From Sinorhizobium sojae CCBAU 05684 (GTDB lineage Bacteria > Pseudomonadota > Alphaproteobacteria > Rhizobiales > Rhizobiaceae), in contig NZ_CP023068.1 of NCBI RefSeq assembly GCF_002288525.1, positions 1,947,514 through 2,011,513 on the forward strand: a DNA stretch of 64,000 nucleotides, given 5' to 3'. The number at the start of each line of letters is the position of its first letter. The stretch's first letter is position 1. This document shows positions 58,239 through 64,000 of the stretch, piece by piece. Both the position numbers and the translations under genes were made by a program. The notes beneath the pieces are model-generated. The model ran no database searches. It had not been told where the DNA came from and was given only the letters and a program-made list of their open reading frames with translations.

Positions 58239-58640
58239 ATGGCACAGAACAGATCAGTCGGTTCCGCCGTTCCGCGCGGGGTCGTTGACACGAAATCGGG
58301 AAAGGTCGGTGTCCCGAAGCAGAGCGTCGAGGAGCAAGTCCGCTCGCTTCGCGAACAGGTCAACGCTCTGAAGGACACGCTCACCGAATTGGGCATGACC
58401 TCCGGCAGGGCGGTCACGAACACGGTCATGGACACGAGCCGCCGGGCCGGCGCCATGGCACGCGAGCATCCCGCCTGGACCGCACTTGCGGTTGTCGGAC
58501 TCGTCGCCCTGGTCCTGGCAGCCACCGCCCGCCCCTATTGGCCTTCGCGGCGGTCCTCGCGTATGGAGGACATCATCGCCAATATCGAAGATCGCCTCGG
58601 CGAGCTGAAGGACCGCTACTGGTCGAACGGCTGGCGCTGA
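58239..58640 (+). CDS. DUF883-like stress membrane protein
   Basis: A 133-residue protein. A coiled-coil-like helical region (VEEQVRSLREQVNALKDTLT, near 28-47) precedes a single transmembrane helix (AWTALAVVGLVALVLAATAR, near residues 77-96), and a basic C-terminus follows. It resembles ElaB/YqjD/DUF883 or similar inner-membrane stress proteins. The ATG has GGAGG eight bases upstream; an earlier in-frame Met lies upstream at MEDQQ. It is behind a strong RpoE2-like promoter. The convergent dodecin gene follows. Confidence 0.82.
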   Translation: MAQNRSVGSAVPRGVVDTKSGKVGVPKQSVEEQVRSLREQVNALKDTLTELGMTSGRAVTNTVMDTSRRAGAMAREHPAWTALAVVGLVALVLAATARPYWPSRRSSRMEDIIANIEDRLGELKDRYWSNGWR

Positions 58641-58693
58641 CTCCGCTACGGCGATCCGCGAGGAAACTGCTCGCGGATCGCCGGGTTGGCGGT

Positions 58694-58903
58694 CTATTCT
58701 TCGATACGGAATCCGACCTTCATCACCACCTGATAGTGCGCAACCTTGCCGTTCACGATCTGGCCACGGACCTGATCGACTTCGAACCAGTCGAGATTTC
58801 GCATCGTCTGCGAGGCACGGGAGATTGCCGTTTCGATGGCCTCGTCAATCGAGACCGGCGAACTGCCGATCAGTTCCACCTTCTTGTAAACGTGTCCGCT
58901 CAC
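58694..58903 (-). CDS. Dodecin family flavoprotein
   Basis: A 69-residue dodecin: VYKKVELIGSSPVSIDEAIE near residues 5-24, TAISRASQTMRNLDWFEVDQ, VRGQIVNGKVAHYQVVMKVG. Dodecins form hollow dodecamers binding flavin or thiochrome between subunits and store or buffer flavin. The start is GTG at 58903 after AAGGAGG. It is convergent with the DUF883-like gene. No clear promoter motif for RpoE2 is close enough. Confidence 0.93.
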   Translation of the reverse strand: MSGHVYKKVELIGSSPVSIDEAIETAISRASQTMRNLDWFEVDQVRGQIVNGKVAHYQVVMKVGFRIEE

Positions 58904-58939
58904 CTTATCCTCCTTGAAGGCTGCTGGTTCCGCTCCTGC

Positions 58940-59255
58940 AGCGGCGTGCGTCCTTCAGGACGCAAAAAGGACGCTGCAGCTCCGTGAACTAGGTCTCGGC
59001 TCGCCTCGGTCCAGGCCAGCCATCGCATTCCGGGTCGGGCAGTGCGAGCCCTCGCCGCCAGTCAATCATGCGCCGGTTGCGATTGAAGCACCAGCAAAAG
59101 CGCGAGAGAACGGCGATGCCGCGCGGCGAAGGCGCTCTCCCATTCACTTCGGCGCCGGCCCGGGCTATACAACGCCGTGCGTCTTTTAGAGCGCACGAAG
59201 GACGATGTAGCTCCTTGAACTCTACGCATCGTGCTTTCCGAAGGTCGGCCCCGGC
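58940..59255. repeat. Two dispersed-repeat copies between dodecin and pepT
   Basis: Copy one (about 58946-58990): GTGCGTCCTTCAGGACGCAA, AAAGGACGCTGCAGCTCCGT. Copy two (about 59166-59250): GTGCGTCTTTTAGAGCGCAC, GAAGGACGATGTAGCTCCTT, GAACTCTACGCATCGTGCTT. Both share the layout hairpin, AAGGACG, TGTAGC, TTGAACT, GCATCG. This 316-base stretch is otherwise without a gene. Confidence 0.65.
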
Positions 59256-59305
59256 CGATGCGCCCAGCGATTAGCCGTCGGTGCAACAATCCAGTGGAAC
59301 CGCCC

Positions 59306-60536
<1,231 letters not shown>

Positions 60537-60802
60537 TATGCACGTCGCCTAAAATATATTACTATTTATAAACAAAGACATGCAGGAAATTCAAAGTGCA
60601 ACAGGGACGTTGCGCGTCGGATAAGACGCCGGCGCTGTAGGAGTATTATGCCGCGGCGCGGCAAAGCACCCGCCTTGGCTCGGCGTCACCGATCGTTCGT
60701 GCCCACTTACAGATCCAGCCACGGTCTGCATGTCTCCTCAAATCGGTCTCTATCTGAGGAGACATTGCGCAAATTCCTGCGTGTGACGGCAATCACCCTG
60801 CG
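60537..60802. other. Intergenic repeat region between pepT and the EF-G-like gene
   Basis: Contains a reverse copy of the dispersed repeat (about 60580-60632: ATGCAGGAAATTCAAAGTGC, AACAGGGACG) and a strong dyad (60730-60764), ATGTCTCCTCA with TGAGGAGACAT arms. This dyad could terminate both genes from either side. Confidence 0.6.
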
Positions 60803-62764
60803 CTAATGCTCGTTCGCATGCGTGCCGTGGGCGGCGACAATCGCCTGCGCCTCCTTGCCGTAGAGCTCTTCGAAATGGTCGAAGCTCTTCGAGAAATAGC
60901 CGATGCCCTGCGTCGCCGATCTGAGCATGCGCGCCAGATCTTCGAGTGCGCTACCGGGGACGAGGGCGCGAAAAATATCCCATCCCTTGGCCGCCTCGTC
61001 TCGGTCGAACCCGAGGACTTGCCCTTTGAGGGTGGAGACGATCGGCACGAGGCTGCCGGAATAGATGGAGGGAACGTGGATCTCGACCCGGAAGATTGGC
61101 TGCAACAGGACGGAAGCCGCCTGCGAGAGCGCCTGACGCACGCCGAGCTTTCCGGCCGTTCGGAAGGCATGTTCGGAACTGTCGACCGAATGGTGCTGAC
61201 CGTCCGTCAGGACCACGCCGATGTCGATGGCTTTGAAGCCGAGCGGCCCCTTGTCCATGGCCTCGCGCGAGCCGGCTTCGACCGCCGGTATGAAATTGCG
61301 CGGAACGGCGCCACCCTTGATGGTTTCGGTGAAGGTGAACCCCTCTCCTCGCCCGTTCGGATGGACGCTCAACTTGACGTCGGCGAATTGGCCGGCGCCG
61401 CCCGTCTGCTTGCGGTGGCGGTAGTGCACGTCGGAGGATTTCGATATGGTCTCGCGGTAGACCGGGCTCGGCGCGCGGTCGGTCACCGTGACGTGGAAGA
61501 CGTCGGCGAGCATCCGGCAAGTGTCGCGCAGATGCACCGGCCCCTGGGCGCAGACCATCTGCGCGCCGGTCCCCTCCTCCTGCATCGCTTTCAGCCCGCG
61601 ATCGGTTTCGGCAAGCTTCGCCAGAGTCTCCGAAAGCTTGTTTTCGTCGCGCTCGCTTTCCGGCACCAGGACTCGCTCGAGCATCGGCGTCGGCGGGGCG
61701 GTCCAGTCCGGCGGCGCGATCGCCGCATTGGCGGTGAGCAGGGAAGGAACGGTGAGATGGTCCGATTTGACCGCGGCGAAAACCTGCCCGGCAACCGTGA
61801 CTCCCGAAGCCATGGCCCGGCCGCTGGCCGGATCTTGCAGCGCGCCGAGCCCGGCCCCGCCGAGCATCGCCCCCTGTTTTACACCGTTCTGCAAAGCGCG
61901 GGCGACGACGGTCTTGCCGACGCTTTGGCGGTAATGGGCGTGAAAGCTGACGGCCGTGAGCGTCGCCTCGTCAATGCCGGCGGATGTGGCAAGCCGCCTT
62001 CGCAGCGCTTCGACGCGCGGCGCCTCATGACGAAGCGCCTTCATCAGCCGCATGATGCCGTTGCTGTGGCTCGCGGCCCCCAGAAGCACCGGGATGATCT
62101 TGTTTTCGGAGAGCACCCGCGTCGAGATCGCGTAGATCGTGTCGCTCGCCGGCTCGCGGTCTTCGATCAACTCTTCCAGCAGCCAGTCGTCGAACTCGGA
62201 AAGATGCTCCAGCAGTTCGACGCGCGCCTCGTGTTCGCGCTCGGCTGCGCTCTCGGGGATTTCGAACAGGGCGGAAGTCTGGCCTTCGCGATAGCGCCAG
62301 GCCCGTTCCGAGATGAGATCGCAACTGCCGATGATCGTGTCGCCGTCGCGGATGGGTATCTGCCGCAAAACGAGCGGACGGCTGCAATAGTCCTGGAGCG
62401 CGGCGACGATGTCCCTCAGCCGCCCGCGCGGCTCGTCCATGCGGTTGACGAAAAGAATGCAGGGCGTCCCCGAAGCCTCGATCACGCGTAGATAAGGTGC
62501 GGCCAGGACGGCCTCGTCGAGGACGGGTGAAATGCAAAGCACGCAGGCGTCGCTTGCGAGCAAAGCATCCTGTGCCAGCGGGATCGCCTCGTTGCTGCCC
62601 GGCACGTCGAGCGCGAACCACGGCTCGCCGCCGAATTCGAATTCAGTAATTGCTAAACCATAAGGGGAAACTGACTTTTTCGGCTCGCCCCCCAGCGAGC
62701 TCAATTTTTCCACGAGCGTGGATTTTCCGATCTGCGAAGGACCGAGTACAGTGAAACAGCGCAT
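60803..62764 (-). CDS. Elongation factor G-like protein with degenerate GTPase domain
   Basis: A 653-residue homologue of EF-G. The P-loop reads GPSQIGKST (residues 8-16). Only about 35 residues separate it from DVPGS (53-57), so the canonical switch I (RGITI) is absent, and the EF-G catalytic His is Ser. NRMD replaces NKxD. Domains II-V remain: KQTGGAGQFADVKLSVHPN near 490 and a C-terminal IVSTLKGQVLGFDR with ALEDLARMLRSATQGIGYFS. It may bind the ribosome without ordinary GTP turnover. The ATG at 62764 follows GGGAGGAACG. Its neighbour is hutC. Confidence 0.87.
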   Translation of the reverse strand: MRCFTVLGPSQIGKSTLVEKLSSLGGEPKKSVSPYGLAITEFEFGGEPWFALDVPGSNEAIPLAQDALLASDACVLCISPVLDEAVLAAPYLRVIEASGTPCILFVNRMDEPRGRLRDIVAALQDYCSRPLVLRQIPIRDGDTIIGSCDLISERAWRYREGQTSALFEIPESAAEREHEARVELLEHLSEFDDWLLEELIEDREPASDTIYAISTRVLSENKIIPVLLGAASHSNGIMRLMKALRHEAPRVEALRRRLATSAGIDEATLTAVSFHAHYRQSVGKTVVARALQNGVKQGAMLGGAGLGALQDPASGRAMASGVTVAGQVFAAVKSDHLTVPSLLTANAAIAPPDWTAPPTPMLERVLVPESERDENKLSETLAKLAETDRGLKAMQEEGTGAQMVCAQGPVHLRDTCRMLADVFHVTVTDRAPSPVYRETISKSSDVHYRHRKQTGGAGQFADVKLSVHPNGRGEGFTFTETIKGGAVPRNFIPAVEAGSREAMDKGPLGFKAIDIGVVLTDGQHHSVDSSEHAFRTAGKLGVRQALSQAASVLLQPIFRVEIHVPSIYSGSLVPIVSTLKGQVLGFDRDEAAKGWDIFRALVPGSALEDLARMLRSATQGIGYFSKSFDHFEELYGKEAQAIVAAHGTHANEH

Positions 62765-62907
62765 CGGCGTTCCTCCCTCTGCCTGGATGACACCGTGACA
62801 GGATGCCCCTCGGAGCGGAAAAGCGCCAGAGATTGTTGATTTTTCTTGCAAGGAGCCTGCATTCCGGGCGCAGGCCCGGCCAGCCACGGCTTCGCGTCGG
62901 CTGTATA

Positions 62908-63708
62908 TCAGCCAACCGCGCTCGGTTGAAACTCGGCGACGAGTTCGTGGCGGTCGCCGGGATAGGTCAGCCGCACGCTCGTGACCGGAGCGCCGCCGCT
63001 CCAGGTCCGCCGCTCGATGACGAGGCAAGGGCTACCGACCGCAACGTCAAGCGCCTGGGCCGCCAGACGGCTCGCCGCCACCGCCCTGATGCGGTGCTCG
63101 GCCGTGCTCCAGGGCACTTGGCCGAGCAGCCAAGAACCCGGAGCGACCGTGTCGAACGGCTCGGCTTCGGCTTCCGGCACGGCCGAGAGGTTGATCAGGC
63201 GCTGCTCCAGGCAGAAGGGTCGCCCGCCGGCGAAATGCCGGCAGGTGATTTCGAGCAATTTCGAAGAGGCCGGCAGATCGATGCGCTCGCGGTCCTCTGC
63301 GCTGGTCTTGCGTATGGCCCGTCCCTCGCGTCGATAGGCGTAATCGAGACCAAGCGATTCCACTTCGAGCTTGACGTCGTGGATTTCCATGACCGCGGAT
63401 TGGACCTGGGGAAAGGTGACGTAACTCCCGGACTTGCGCCGGCGCTCGATCAGCCCGCGCTTGACGAGTTCCGAGAGCGCCTTGTTCACCGTCATGCGCG
63501 AGCAACCATATTGCTCCGTCAGCTCGTGCTCGAAGGGAATGCGGTGACCCGGCGGCCAGTCCCCCGACAGGATATGCCCCTCGACCTCGCTGAGAATTTT
63601 CTGGTGCAGCGACAGGGGCTGGTCCCGGAGGCGCTCGGAGCGGGCCTTTTGCTCTGATGGGCGGTCGGTGGGAATGGGCGGATCCTCGTTCAAAAGCTTT
63701 CGCTGCAC
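62908..63708 (-). CDS. hutC: GntR family (HutC type) histidine utilisation repressor
   Basis: A 266-residue regulator. Residues 1-30 are extended. The winged helix is near 33-100 (LHQKILSEVEGHILSGDWPP, CSRMTVNKALSELVKRGLIE). The C-terminal UTRA ligand domain has LEVESLGLDYAYRREGRAIR, CLEQRLINLS and VIERRTWSGGAPVTSVRLTY. HutC represses histidine catabolism and responds to urocanate. Other hut genes are not in the window and may lie to the right. Two perfect palindromes are upstream. The MNRKLL-type N-terminus before residue 30 may not be native; the start ATG has no strong ribosome site. Confidence 0.85.
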   Translation of the reverse strand: MQRKLLNEDPPIPTDRPSEQKARSERLRDQPLSLHQKILSEVEGHILSGDWPPGHRIPFEHELTEQYGCSRMTVNKALSELVKRGLIERRRKSGSYVTFPQVQSAVMEIHDVKLEVESLGLDYAYRREGRAIRKTSAEDRERIDLPASSKLLEITCRHFAGGRPFCLEQRLINLSAVPEAEAEPFDTVAPGSWLLGQVPWSTAEHRIRAVAASRLAAQALDVAVGSPCLVIERRTWSGGAPVTSVRLTYPGDRHELVAEFQPSAVG

Positions 63709-64000
63709 CTTATCTGTTTACAACGGGCGCGACAGCCTTGCACCCGCGGCGCCTGTTTTTCCACGAATGGAGTAACGTCGAAGTCCCGCGAATCGGAGGG
63801 CAGTTGTCCGCGGACAACCGCTCGATAAAAGTTGTCCGCGGACAACTTCTGAACAGCAGATTTCATAAAATCGCGGCGGGCGGGCAGCATAAATCCGGCC
63901 TTTTGTTAAGCGTTTGTAAAATGGCAACGAATCGGCGCATAGTGTAACTGCGCAGATTGGTTCGTATTGGTAATTTTTGCGCAGTTTTTCGGAGATTGGA
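63709..64000. other. hutC upstream region with tandem operators, no gene
   Basis: No credible coding region. It holds two palindromes (63803-63818 and 63831-63846) and, near the right edge, a CTGCGCAG palindrome echoed by TTTGCGCAG about 35 bases on. A divergent gene probably starts beyond the window. Confidence 0.55.
63803..63846. promoter_or_regulatory. Two tandem 16-bp perfect palindromes, candidate HutC operators
   Basis: GTTGTCCGCGGACAAC occurs at 63803-63818 and again at 63831-63846 with 12 bases between, centres 28 bases apart (near three helical turns). The second extends to AGTTGTCCGCGGACAACT. They lie 95-138 bases upstream of hutC and probably bind the HutC dimer cooperatively, though the core differs from the TTGTATATACAA-like HutC consensus, so another GntR-type regulator is possible. 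Confidence 0.6.

Noticed and set aside
60603..60670. A GC-rich stretch resembling a terminator or small RNA
   Set aside because: Explained by the dispersed repeat; no clear hairpin with U-run.

Overview
The window reads as DNA of a Sinorhizobium/Ensifer-type alphaproteobacterium, probably from a large chromid resembling pSymB of S. meliloti. The reasons are high GC, densely packed catabolic and stress genes, a 4-hydroxyproline (hyp) locus, pobA/pobR, an adjacent hutC, GGAAC-N18/19-TT motifs like those of the rhizobial general stress sigma factor RpoE2/EcfG, and intergenic mosaic palindromes typical of rhizobia. The species assignment is inference. No tRNA, rRNA, CRISPR array, integrase or intact insertion sequence was seen.

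Left part (1-8.5 kb): aromatic catabolism. A minus-strand operon encodes a type-II 3-hydroxyacyl-CoA dehydrogenase-like SDR, a crotonase, a three-part TRAP transporter, a MarR regulator and a feruloyl-CoA synthase running off the left edge. Beside it are 4-hydroxybenzoate hydroxylase pobA and divergent pobR. Together they suggest uptake of a hydroxycinnamate-type acid, CoA activation, side-chain shortening and hydroxylation of 4-hydroxybenzoate to protocatechuate.

8.5-19 kb: small accessory genes: a MocR/flavin-nucleotide-binding divergent pair bracketed by two inverted copies of a mosaic repeat, two soluble sorbosone-dehydrogenase-like beta-propellers, an esterase, a VOC protein, an aldo/keto reductase, Hsp20 and a DUF2231 membrane protein.

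19-29 kb: a five-gene minus-strand operon (ThDP enzyme, enolase-superfamily dehydratase, FAD/Fe-S D-2-hydroxyacid dehydrogenase, glycogen-debranching-like enzyme, small protein) and a divergent PPC-domain/SDR pair, both behind RpoE2-like promoters. 29-37.6 kb: the hydroxyproline cluster (proline-racemase homologue, aconitase X, hypRE, hypO, hypD, GntR regulator hypR) plus lhgO.

37.6-59 kb: mostly envelope and stress functions: a BrkB family protein, a three-gene stress membrane operon, a Ca2+-type P-ATPase and SDR near FNR/FixK-like boxes and a Crp/Fnr gene, fasciclin, DUF378, an XRE-cupin regulator, an Nramp-like transporter, a YbhP/YbhN/cardiolipin-synthase triad, an FKBP isomerase, DUF2254 and dodecin. 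59-64 kb: a frameshifted pepT, a degenerate EF-G-like protein and hutC with two strong palindromic operators. The main unifying signal is a set of about a dozen RpoE2-like promoters between 13.9 and 58.2 kb, including one overlapping bidirectional promoter.
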